DNA from: Sipunculus nudus
Lineage: Eukaryota; Annelida; Sipuncula; Golfingiida; Sipunculidae
Length of the DNA stretch: 64,000 nt
NCBI GenBank assembly: GCA_026874595.1
Contig: CM049311.1
Location: forward strand, 43,963,676 to 44,027,675
Direction of reading: 5' to 3'
Shown piece by piece: positions 24,331-35,433 of the stretch. How positions within the stretch are numbered: position 1 is the stretch's first letter; every line of letters starts with the position of its first letter. The translations under genes were made by a program, and so were the position numbers. The notes below the pieces were generated by a model, which was given only the letters and a program-made list of their open reading frames with translations, was not told where the DNA came from and did not search any database.

Positions 24331-25340
24331 AATATTATGAAATGTAAATAAAGTCTGAGAGAAAGAGGTAATCTAGGCTATGGTTGGTTGATATGATTGA
24401 AGAAATTGTTGCAAATAATATTTTAAGATCTGACCTTGCGTTTTCATTGGATACCTTTTTGACAGGCTGTTGACAGTTCAACATTTTACACATTTGTCTA
24501 ATGAGATCCAATTTTTTTAATTTAAACTTTAATTAAACTTTTTTTTCTATTTTATGATATGTATACAGTTGCTACAAAATCCCCACTCCACAGGCGGAAG
24601 GACTTGATGGAGGGGGGGGGTTACGATGGGAGTTACAACGCCTCTGTCTCTCTGTATATATTTTCTTCAAATTATTAAATTTTATGCTACAGCAATAGCA
24701 CTATTGTTGACAGTGCGAAGGAGCAAGGACTTAGTGGGGTGGGGGAAGGGGATGGTGGGAGTTACAATACCCTTGCATATACGTACAGGATATGAAATTT
24801 AATTAATCAGAGCTTACAGGAAAAAAAAGTTTATTCATAATTATTAAATATTTAAAACAGGCAAGAAAGTTAGAGAAACAAAGCAAATAATTTTAATTCC
24901 CATTCTTCTGAGCCAGGAAATTATGAACAATTTTTACATAAATTCCTTTTTTTATAACATTATTTTTTTCCAGGTTTGAAAATGTAACTATACATTTAGA
25001 GAATAACATATATATGTGAATATTTCAGTTGATTCACATTTCTTAATTGCATCAACATATATATCTAATAAATTAGGTTTATAGTACCTGTCAACAGAAT
25101 GGGGTGGAGGGAGGAAGGGAGGCATAGGGGTGAGAGAGAGAGAAAGAGAGAGAGAAAAAGAGAGCTAGAAAGAGAGAAAGGGAAAGATAGAGAGGAGAAA
25201 GGCTCTCTGGTAATTACTGCCTGACCCAGCCTGACCCAGACACTCACAGAAGCAGTAGGCAAGGAGTGAAGGTGTTATGTAACAGCCTGGAACACTGTTA
25301 ACCAATGACTTGATGTAAACATTCAAGACATGGTGCTATA
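24331..25340 (+). mobile_element. Partial HE1a body with poly-G and GA-rich tract
   Basis: It matches the interior of HE1a from GAGGTAATCTAGGC onward. G9 is at 24612-24620, followed by GGTGGGAGTTACAATACCC. The piece at about 24775-24815 (GGATATGAAATTTAATTAAT) is the uninterrupted counterpart of the piggyBac-like insertion site at 51661. A GA-rich tract lies at about 25131-25203. Head and tail are absent. Confidence 0.6.
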
Positions 25341-27925
25341 AATATGGGTCACTGTGCTCAGCTGAAGTTGACCTTGAAGTAATCTAAAATAATAATGGAG
25401 ATCAAGTCTAAGAGGAAAAGGTAATATATGCCATGGCTGGTTGACATGATTGGTTTGTATTGATGAGTGAGATTTGTTGCAAATAATATTTTGTGACCAA
25501 ACCATGCATTCTCTAATGTCAAAATTGAAGCATGTGAGCAGTTTGTGAACATAAGATGTATATTATTACCATGATCATTGGCTGGCTTTTTGATAATTTG
25601 TTGACAGTTCAGTAGTTTACACATTTGCTCAATTTGATCTATTTTACATAATATATATTATTAAATATATGTATTTTTATTTTATAAAATGTATACAGTT
25701 GAAATATAACTGATGTCTCCAGTCCCCAGATGCAAGGACCTGGTGGTGGTGGTTGGGGGGAGGGGGGGGGGGGGGGGGGAGGGCTGGAATGATGGGAGTT
25801 ACAACATCTCTGTATTAACATAGTGTATATACATATAGGATTTCCACTTAATTCAACAATACTTACAGGATAAAATAGTTCATTCACAATTACATAATAT
25901 TTAAAAAAGGACAGACAGACTGTTAGACAAACAAAGCTGATAATATATTTTAATATTTTAAAGTTTTTCATCTGCAATATTACACATCTGAATACATAAA
26001 TTGCTTTCAAATTTCAGACTTTAATGGCTTAAATCCATACACATACAGCATATGAAAGTTATTTCAACAGTGCTTAAAGGAAAAATTTCATAATTAGTAT
26101 ATATATTTAATGATAATTGAGAGATGATGGACAGACAAGAGCTGATCACTTTATGTTCCATTCTCCTGGGGCAAGAATATGTTTCAATATTAGATCTTAA
26201 TGTTTTCTAATCCAATTATCTTTCAAATTGAAAAAAATGTACACATTTGCAATAATAACTAATGTCCCAGTGCACAGGTGACGGTGAGGTGCTAAGGATC
26301 AATGACAGCCGGGGGGGGGGGGGGGGGGGAAGAGATGGGATTAACAACACTTTTGCATAAACATTCAGGGCAAACAAAGCCTGAGGGGGTGTGATATGAG
26401 AACAATTGTACACCTGTCACAGCAGGGGATCTCCCCCAGTGACTGAAACAAATCAGGAACCCTGGCATAGCTGACTTTCAGTGACCTGGAGTGGCCTACC
26501 TGCATCTGGAACAAAGCAAGTGACTACAATAGAGCCTCAAGATAAAATTTAATAACTAGCCTAATTTTCAACCTTTTAGTTTCAAATTTCAGATTTAAAC
26601 ACATTAAATACTTATGTTTACATTCTGAGAAAATTAAATCAACAGTACTCACAGGAAAAAAATTTGCCATGGTCAAAGTTGGGTAAAATTTCAGGTATTG
26701 ATTTTATGTTTATGCTAATACCTTATAAAATTTTCAAAATACAGATCTAATTTTGGGTATACAATTGAATCTTAATTAAACAAAGTTATATACTTGAAAA
26801 AAATTCTCTAGCTTCAAAAATTTTCATGTAACCTGAGTAAATATTTTTCCTGATTTTTTACAAAGTCAATTTTGTTTGTGCACATAACTTAAAACAATTA
26901 CGCAATACTGACATCATTTCTGGCATGTGCATAGCGAATGTATAGAAATATATGTATATTATATATGATCAAAGTCAGATTAGTGGTTTTGATACTAGGC
27001 AGTCCTGAAGTGTAACAAAGGGTTTTTAATGAAAAAATGAAGTTTTTCATTAATATCTCGAAGGAATTAAGTTCTGGTGACCAAATTCTTGGCATGGTAG
27101 GGGATTTTGGAGACATCTTACTGTATGCCTAATTTAAGGAACTTAGAGCTGAAGCTGGGGAGCTGAGCTCTAGCAAACTGCATAACACTAGGTTGATGTA
27201 AACAATATGTGACATGGTGCTTGAAAACTTGAATAAAATCTACAGTTTTTGATCAACTGGTTTCAAATTTTAAATGTTAACAGTTGAAATGCTAACAAAA
27301 ACATGCTTTGAAAATTAAATCCACAGCAGTTACAGGAAAAAAACGTGCCATGGTCAAAGTTGGGCAAAGTTTAAGGTACCAATTTTTTTATTTTTGCTAA
27401 TATTTTAAAAAATTTAAAAGATTTTGATCAAATTTTGGGTATACAATTTAATTTTGATTAATAAAAGTTATATTACTGGAAAAAAAGTGCTTAGCTTTAA
27501 CAAGTTTTGTGTTAAGTGATCAAATTTTTTTCCTGATTATTTACAAAATGCATTATGTTTGGGCCCATAACTTTTTTAAATTATATAATACAGACCTAAT
27601 TTCTGGCATGTACATAGGAACTATATAGAGGATTATTTATGGTAAATATGAGGAAAAACAGACGAGTGGTTTTGATATTAGGCAGTCCTGAAGTGTAAAA
27701 ATAGAATTTTAATAAAAAATTGAGGTTTTTCCTTAATTTCTCAAAGGAACGAAGTCGCAAAGACCCAGTGTTCGGTTTGGTAGGAGATCTTGGGGATATC
27801 TAACATTATGCTGAATTTTGGATTCCTAGGTCTTACGGTTTCAAAACGTGCCACATCTACGGACGGACGGACGGACGACGGACAATGGACCACGACTATA
27901 GCTCAGATGACTTATAGCCAAAAGA
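25341..27925 (+). mobile_element. HE1a element, near full length
   Basis: A diverged head (AATATGGGTCACTGTGCTCA then GCTGAAG) starts the copy. Body G-runs are at 25762-25779 and 26311-26329. The tail is GGACGGACGGACGGACGACG at about 27861-27880 followed by CTATAGCTCAGATGACTTATAG, where the hairpin is broken. About 2.6 kb with no long open frame. Two internal blocks (about 26.6-27.1 and 27.2-27.8 kb) resemble each other (GTGCCATGGTCAAAGTTGGG; TTTTGATATTAGGCAGTCC), suggesting an internal duplication or two copies fused. Confidence 0.65.
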
Positions 27926-28909
27926 ACAGTGTTTAGAGGTGGTAATAGTAACAAGTACTAAATATCTGTTCTCACATGGATGTATATCTGTACATGTCTC
28001 AGTTATAAATTTAAAATGGAGAGGTATGTACCATGATTCATAACAATCCACCAAATGCTTCCTGAAAAATAAGCTTCTAAGTTTTATTCTATTATAAGCT
28101 CTGTGACCTTGAAAAGTAGGTCAAGGTCACCCATCTTCGAACTTGACCTAGATTTTATCGATATACATCTACACCAAAGAAAAAAAATCCTATTGTGAAT
28201 CCTTTTAGAGATATCCCGCTCACAAGGCCAAAGTTGAAAAATCCAAGAAAAATTCATTAAAAATCAGAAATTGCAGGTGGCCCCCCAAACTTGTGCAGCA
28301 GTTACAGACCATCAGTCCCTATGATCATAGTAAGTATTGTGAAAATCCACCTAATGGCTCCTGAGAAATAAGCTTCGAAATGTTTTTTCTATAATCAGCC
28401 CTAAAACGTAGAAAAATAGGTCAAGGTCACCCATCTTCGAACTTGACCTAGATTTTGTCAATATAAATCTTCACCGAAAAAATATAATTCCTACAGTGAA
28501 TCCTTTTTGAGATATCCCGCTCACAAGCCCAAAGTTGAAAAATCCGATAAAAATTCATTAAAAATCAGAAATTGTAGGTGGCACCACCAAACTTGTGAAG
28601 CAGGTACAGACAATCAGTCCCAATAATCATAGTAAGTTTTGTGAAAATCCACCAAATGGTTCCTGAGTAATAAGCATCTAAGTGTTTTTCTATAATCAGC
28701 TCTAAAATGTAGAAAAATAGGTCAAGGTCACCCATCTTCAAACTTGACCGAGATTTTGTCGATATACATCTTTACCAAGGAAATAAAATTCTGACGGTGG
28801 ATCCTTTTCAAGATATCCCGCTCACAAGGCAAAAGTTAAAGGACGCCGGACGGACGGACGGGCAGCTTGGGTGACGACAATAGCCCATCAGCCTAAGGGC
28901 TGAGGGCTA
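27926..28909 (+). mobile_element. Element with three roughly 300-bp monomers carrying DR0 sites
   Basis: AGGTCAAGGTCA (two AGGTCA half-sites with no spacer) occurs at 28118-28129, 28418-28429 and 28719-28730, a period of 300-301 bp. Each monomer ends near GAGATATCCCGCTCACAAGG. The tail has GGACGGACGGACGGGCAGC, then an imperfect hairpin TAGCCCATCAGCC / GGGCTGAGGGCTA at 28881-28909. The head is not clear. It has the same head-core-microsatellite-hairpin plan as the other families but its own tail. Confidence 0.6.
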
Positions 28910-29152
28910 ATAAAACTATTTTTTTAGCATTTCCACTTTTTCCATTCATAGTTTTTATCATATTAATTTTTTTAATTAACAAGTTTTATAATTTTGAAAT
29001 AAAAAATTAAAAAATATAAGTTAAAATATCAGAATTGTAAGTTGTAATCATTATATATCTAGAGTTTAGCTCACATCAGGTTATATTATGCATACACATA
29101 TATTTTATCATTTTTAAATCACAAATGTTTATATACTGAATTTAAAAGAAAA

Positions 29153-31292
29153 CTAGATATTCCTTGGCACCGCAGGTGCCAGAGTAACCCCAGACATATT
29201 ACGCCCCCCCCCCCTCCCCCTTTAAGAATAGGCCCCCATTTTAAGCAGCATATACTGACACTTGGCAAGCAATTATTGTTTCTTCCATCTATCAATCCAC
29301 AATCTTTTTGAAGATGTTGGTCCTGTGACCTTGACCTTTGACCCAGAAATCAATTAGGGTCTTGCTTTTTCAGTGGGACATATATAAGTTTGAAATCTAT
29401 ACATCAATAAAAGCAGGAATTATCATCCAGAAACTAGGTTTTGACAGATGGCTCCTGTGGCCTTGACCTTTGACCTTGTGACCCCAAAATTGATATTGAT
29501 CATCCACTTTTATATATAAATCAACAGAGTTCTAGATTTTTTGATGGGCCATATATAAGTCAGGTTTGAAATCCATATATTAATCAAAGCTTGAATTATC
29601 ATCTCAGGAACTAATTTTTGGACAGATGGCTCATGTGACCTTCACCTTCTACCTTGTGACCTCACAATTGACAGGCGTCTTCCTCTATTGGCAGGGGAAC
29701 TGTATGTGCAAGATGAAATGTCTGAGATGAAATGTTTGGCTGAAAATGCATCCACAATCTTTTTTAAAGATGTGTCCTGTGACCTTGATCTTTGACCTCA
29801 TGAACCTAAAATCAATTCTTGTCTTGCTTTTCCAATGGGACATATACAAGTCAAGTTTGAAATCCATACATCAATAAAAGCAGGAATTATCATCCAGAAA
29901 CTATTTTTTTGACAGATGGCTCCTGTGACCTTCACCTTTGACCTTGTGACCTCAAAATTGATAGGGTTCTTCCTCTCTTGGCAGGTGAACTATATGTGCA
30001 AGATGAAAGATCTGAGATGACTTGTTTGGCTGAAAATGCATCCACATCTTTTTAAAGATGTGTCCTGTGACCTTGACCTTTGACCTCATGACCCCAGAAT
30101 CAGTTCGGGTCTTGCTTTTCCAATGGGACAGATACAAGTCAAGTTTGAAATCCATACATCAATAAAAGCAGGAATTATCATCCAGAAACAAATTTTTGGA
30201 CAGATGGCTCCTGTGACCATTTTGACCTTGTGACCTCACAATTGACAGGCGTCTTCCTCTATTGGCAGGGGAACTGTATGTGCAAGATGAAAGCTCTGAG
30301 ATGAAATGTTTGGCTGAAAATGCATCCACAATCATATTAAAGATGTGTCCTGTGAACTTGACCTTTGACCTCATAACCCCAAAATAAATTGGAAACTTGC
30401 TTTTTCAATGGGACATATATAAGTCAAGTTTGAAATCAATACATCAATAAAAGCAGGAATTATCATCTAGAAACTATTTTTTGACAGATAGCTCCTGTGG
30501 CCTTGACCTTTGACCTTGTGATCCCAAAATTGATATGGATCATCCACTATTGGCAGATGAGATATATATTCAAGATGGAAGACCTGGGATGAAAGTTTGG
30601 CTTTAAATGCATCCACAGTATTTTTTAAGATGCAAGTACAGTGACCTTGACCTTTGACCTTTTAGTGGTGGGCCATACATAAGTCATGTTTGAAATCCAT
30701 ATGGCTATCAACACTGGAGATATCATAAGAGGTGTGTGATTTTCACCAAATATGGACACATCAAAGGTCAAGGCCACTCTCATGGTAAAGGTCATGACCT
30801 AAATGTAAATAGACCTCATCCCATAAGCCATCTCTCTACATGTGCATAATATGAAAGAAATCTGTCCATTAGTTTTTGACTTATAATGCTTACAGTACTG
30901 TCAAGTGGCAATTATGGGGGTATTAAAAGGCGTAAAAACAAGAAAAGGATAATAGGTGGCGCCACCAGTTTCCTGTATATCAAAAGGCTATCCAAGATCT
31001 TCGGTCACCTTGATTTTTGGACCAGTCGATGCAAGCTTACTTGAGATATTTAAGAATTTGTGTTATTTTCAGCAAAAATGGACCTATTCAAGGTCAAGGT
31101 CACTCTCCTAGCATAGGTCATGACCCCATTTTAAATAGGCTTCGTCCCCTTACCTATATCTATACAAATGTAAAGTTTGAAAAAGATCAGTGAAATATTT
31201 TTTTGAGTTATCCCTCTCACAAGGTTTTTCTGCGGCGGCGGCGGTGGGACAGTAATGAAACCATAGTATCCCGACTTTGTCTGGGGATACAA
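29153..31292 (+). mobile_element. HE3 element, complete, with empty-site support
   Basis: It starts CTAGATATTCC, then hairpin TGGCACC-GCA-GGTGCCA, AACCCCAGACA and a C-run. It ends with a hairpin built from GTATCCCGAC and GTCTGGGGATAC, then AA. GTATCCCCAGACA (intact in copies at 53748 and 37931) is the reverse complement of TGTCTGGGGATAC at the other end. The 1b copies at about 38951-38970 and 60430-60450 read TTAAAAGAAAATAATGCC without it. On the minus strand the order is hairpin, a short spacer, CTAG, then a host T-run, a Helitron-like 3' end. The body holds the DR1 array, a GGTGGCGCCACC at 30955-30966 and an AGGTCAAGGTCA at 31091-31102. No Rep/helicase is encoded, so it is non-autonomous. 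Confidence 0.7.
29326..30660 (-). repeat. DR1 tandem array, dimeric higher-order repeat
   Basis: Ten half-site clusters occur at about 29326, 29459, 29635, 29780, 29926, 30068, 30211, 30353, 30498 and 30642. Spacing settles at 142-146 bp. Two monomer types alternate (one with CTTGCTTTTCCAATGGGACA, one with CTCTATTGGCAGG), so the true unit is about 288 bp. Exact AGGTCAAAGGTCA (minus) is at 29464-29476, 30074-30086, 30359-30371, 30504-30516 and 30648-30660. Minus-strand frames of about 60-70 codons through it are repeat translations. Confidence 0.85.
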
Positions 31293-32613
31293 TAAAGCCA
31301 CAACATGGCATCTTCAAGATTATTCCTTGAATCACTTTTAAAAAATTTTGTATACTGGAGTTTTCAATACATGCGTAATTTTATTCACTGAAATAAAAGA
31401 TTCAGTAAATTTGATGAAATAAAAACTTCTTTTCTAATTAAGTATACACACTGTTGGTTGAATGAGGGACAAACAATATCATTATGCTAATTACTATCTC
31501 ATCTTTAATTTATTACTGGAATTAAACAATATCATTATGCTAATTACTATCTCATTTTTAATTTATTACTGGAATTAATATTCAATTTCACACCTGATGA
31601 AGTTTTTACTCTTCTGAAGTCAGGATTTCCTTATCTGATGAATATCCACACTTTCATAGCAATACACCAATTTGTGGACACAATTAAATGTGCACTTTAA
31701 TCATTGTAACCCTGGTGGTACAATACAAAATATAAAATGTAGCAAAAGCCTAGAATAAGAATGAATCAAATACAGAAAATTATAACATTCATCTAGTATG
31801 AACCATCTGGGGGGGGGGGGGGGGCAGGGCAGAGGGGAAGCCTGCCAGTAGTGGCCAAGCTGAGCCAAAGCAAGCTGCCTGGAGTGGGTTACATAACACA
31901 AGTGAAAGCTGTACTACTAGGTGGGCTTGATGTAAACAACACTTGAAATGGTGTATGAAAACTTGAATAAGAGCTACTCTTTTTCATCAATTCCTTTGAA
32001 ATTTCAAATTTTACAAGATTAAATCCTCAAGTATATATGCTATGAAAATAAATCAACAGTGCTTACAGGAAAAACTTTTTGGGCCAAATTCGAACAAATA
32101 TTTAAGGTATTGATTTTTTATTTATGCTAATAATTTATAAAATTTAAAAGTTCCCTGAATAAAATTCTCTTGCTTCAGCAATTCTTATGTTGAGTAAATA
32201 CATTTCCTGATTTTTTACAAGGTGCATTTTGTTCGGGCCCTTAACTGCAACAAATTATGCAATACTGACCTTATTATTAGTATGTACGTAGGAAATGTGT
32301 GAACTATATGCATACTAAATATGATCAAAAACAGATCAGTAGTCTTGATATTAGGCAGTCTTGAAGTGTTACAATGAGTTTTTAATGGACAACGCTGGTT
32401 TTTCCTTAATATATCGAAGGAACAAAGTCCTAGTGACCCAATTTTTGGTAGGGTAAGAAATTTTAAGGGAATCCAACAATGCAAAATTTTGGATTCCAAG
32501 GTCAAACCATTTCCAAACATGCCCTGTTAACGGACAGACGGCCGATTCAGGCCATACGACAGACAAAGGACCATGACATTAGCACAATGACTTATAGTCA
32601 GCTGAGCAAAAAA

Positions 32614-32929
32614 TGTGTAATTACTTAAAAAATACAGGTGGTGCCACCAGTCTGCAGGAATGGATAAAACACTCCATGATCAATTTGCATGCAAAGAATG
32701 ATAGCAATCAATGCATTAGCTATTCAGACACTGGAGCTTTTGTATCAAATTTTTAATTATTTTTGGGGGTTATTTCGAGCCCAATAACTCTGAGGATATG
32801 GATAACAGAGACCTTATTTCAGATTTCCCAGGAAATTTTTCATTAAACTCCCTGGATATCAAGTAAGAAGAATCTGAGTCCAGTGGTAATGGTTTGGCCC
32901 TGTTTACGGACAACCTCGATAGAGATAAA
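32614..32929 (+). repeat. Single HE1c monomer
   Basis: It follows the previous tail's A-run: ACAGGTGGTGCCACCAGTC, GATATGGATAACAGAGACC, GGAAATTTTTCATT. Ends at the next HE1a head, with no own head or tail. Confidence 0.65.
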
Positions 32930-35433
32930 AAACAAGGGACCCATGGGTCACTGTGCTCAGCTGAAGTTGACCTTGAAGGTAAAAATCTAAATTAATATCG
33001 AATGGAGATAAAGTGTAAGAGTAAGAGGTAATATAGGCCATTGTTTGTTTTATATGATTGGTTTATATTGATGTGCAAGAAGTTGTTGCAAATAATATTT
33101 TGTGACCTGACCATGTGTTTCTTAATGTTGAAACTGAAGCATGTAAGCAGTTTGTGAACAAATGATCTGCACTATTACTATGATCATTAGTTGGCTTTTT
33201 GATTAACTGTTGACATTTCAGTAGTTTACACATTTGTTCAATTGAATCTATTTTTCTATAATATATATTATTAAATATATGTATTTTTTTATTTTATGAA
33301 ATGTATACAGTTGAAATCCCGAAGGTGTCCCCTCACGACAGGTACTAGTGTATAACTAATGTCCACAGTCCACAGATGAAGGACTTGGTGGGGGGGGGGG
33401 GGGGCTGGAATGGTGGGAGTTGCAAAATATCTGTATTAATATAGTGTTTATACATAGGATTTTCACTTAATTCACCAATGCTTACATGATAAAAAGAGTT
33501 CATTCCAAATAACTTAATACTTAAAAAAGGACAGACAGACTGGTAGACAAACAAAGCTGATAATATATGAAGTTTCAATTATTTCCTAATTTTTTATTAT
33601 ACCCAATTTTTTAAAGTTTTTTATCTGCAATAATACACGACTGAATATATAATTTGCTTTCAAATTTTAGACTTAAATAGCTGAATTCCAAACACATACA
33701 GCATATGAAAGTTATTTCAACAGTGCTTATAGGAAAAATTTCATAAAAAATATATTTTTAATGATAACGGAGAGATGATGGACAGAGCTGATCACTTCAT
33801 GTTCCATTCTCCTAAGGCAAGAATATGTTTCAATAAGATCTTAATTTTTTCTAATCCTATTATTTTTTAATTAAATAAATTTTACACATTTGCAATAAAA
33901 ACTAATGTCCAAGTGCACAGGAATCAACGGCAGCAGAGGGGGGGGGGGGGGGGGGGTGGAGAGATGGTGGGATTAAAAACACTTCTGCATACACATACAG
34001 GGCAAACAAAGCCTGATCTCCAATTCTGCTGAGGCAGGAATATAATTAACAAATGTTAGTATTAGATCCTCATTTTTTTATCACATTTATTTTTTGGAAT
34101 AAGTAATTATTTCTAAACATTTCCAATATGACATATATAACTGAATATAAAATTTTATTCATAATTCTAAATTGCATCATCATAAGTCTCAATCTTGTCA
34201 GACAACACATGCATACAAATGTTCATTTATTTTTTACCACAAAAAAAATTTGCAAAACAATAAATATCTAAATATAATACTTGATTCAGATTTCACAATT
34301 TTAAATTGTGCCTTCATTAATCCATAATTTGCTTCATATTTTATAAACTTAAGCATACTGATGGGTTTAAATATATTTGTAAAAATCATTTAAAAGAAAA
34401 TTGATTTCTTTAAAAATGCTACATTAACAAAACATGGCATCTTCTGGATTACACCTTGAATTCCTTTTTTGAGGAAAGTTTTTGTATATTGGAGTGGAAA
34501 TACTAACAATTACTGCATAACACTTGGTTGGTTGGGTTTGTAGGGGGGGGGGGAGGATTGGGGTGTTAATATGAGAATAACTGTACACCTGTCACAGCAG
34601 GGGATCTCCCCCAGTGACTATAACAAATCAGAAACCCTTGCATAGCTGACTTCCAGTGATCTGGAGTGGGACCCTGCATCTGGACAAAGCAACTGACTAC
34701 AATAGAGCCTCAAGAAAAAAAATCAATAACATGTCAAATTTTCAAGCTTTAATTTTCAAATTTCAGATTTAAACAAATAAAATACTTATGTTTACATGCT
34801 GTGAAAAATTAAATCAATAGTATTTACGGTACAGGAAAAAAAGTGCCATGGTCAAAGTTGGGCAAAATTTAAGGTACAGATTTTATTTTTATGCTAAAAA
34901 CTAAAAAAATATTACAAAATTCAGATATTATTTTGGCTAAACAATTGAATCTTAAATAAACAAAGTTATATACTTGGGAAAATAGTCTCTAGTTTCAAAA
35001 TTTTTCATGTTAAGTGAGTGAATATATTTCCAGATTTTTTTTACAAAGTCCATTATGTTCGGGCCCATAACTTAGAGAAATTACACTTAACTGACTTAAT
35101 TTCTGGCATGTATATAGGAAATATATAGAAGATTACTTCTGGTAAATATTAAGAAAAAGAGAAAAGTGGTTTTGATATTAGGCAGTCCTGAAGTGTGAAA
35201 AAGGTTTTTAATGGAAATTTGAGGTTTTTCCTAAAATTCTCGAAGGGATGAAGTCATATTGACCCAATTTTCGGTATGGTAGGAGATTTTTGGGATATCT
35301 AACAGTATATTGAATTTCGGATTCGTAGGACAGATGGTTTTAAAACATGCCAGTCTAATGGACAGACGGATGGACGGACGACAGACAATGAACCACGACT
35401 ATAGCTCAGCTGACTTTTAGTCAGCTGAGCTAA
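32930..35433 (+). mobile_element. HE1a element, best full-length copy
   Basis: The intact head AACAAGGGACCCATGGGTCA is followed by CTGTGCTCAGCTGAAG. Body G-runs are at 33390-33404, 33938-33956 and 34543-34553. The microsatellite block at about 35360-35391 leads to a perfect terminal hairpin at 35402-35432 (14-bp stem TAGCTCAGCTGACT, TTT loop). About 2.5 kb. Only short frames; non-autonomous. Confidence 0.75.

Larger units (their letters stand above)
28910..32613 (+). mobile_element. HE1b host repeat split by HE3
   Basis: The 1b body appears at 28910-29152 and resumes at 31293 (TAAAGCCACAACATGGCATC). It continues through a G-run at 31809-31824 to a tail at about 32530-32613 with a diverged GACA block and TTATAGTCAGCTGAGCAAAA. 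Uninterrupted 1b copies at 38440-39729 and 59870-61140 show the join. The head end is missing (replaced by the DR0 element). Confidence 0.7.
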
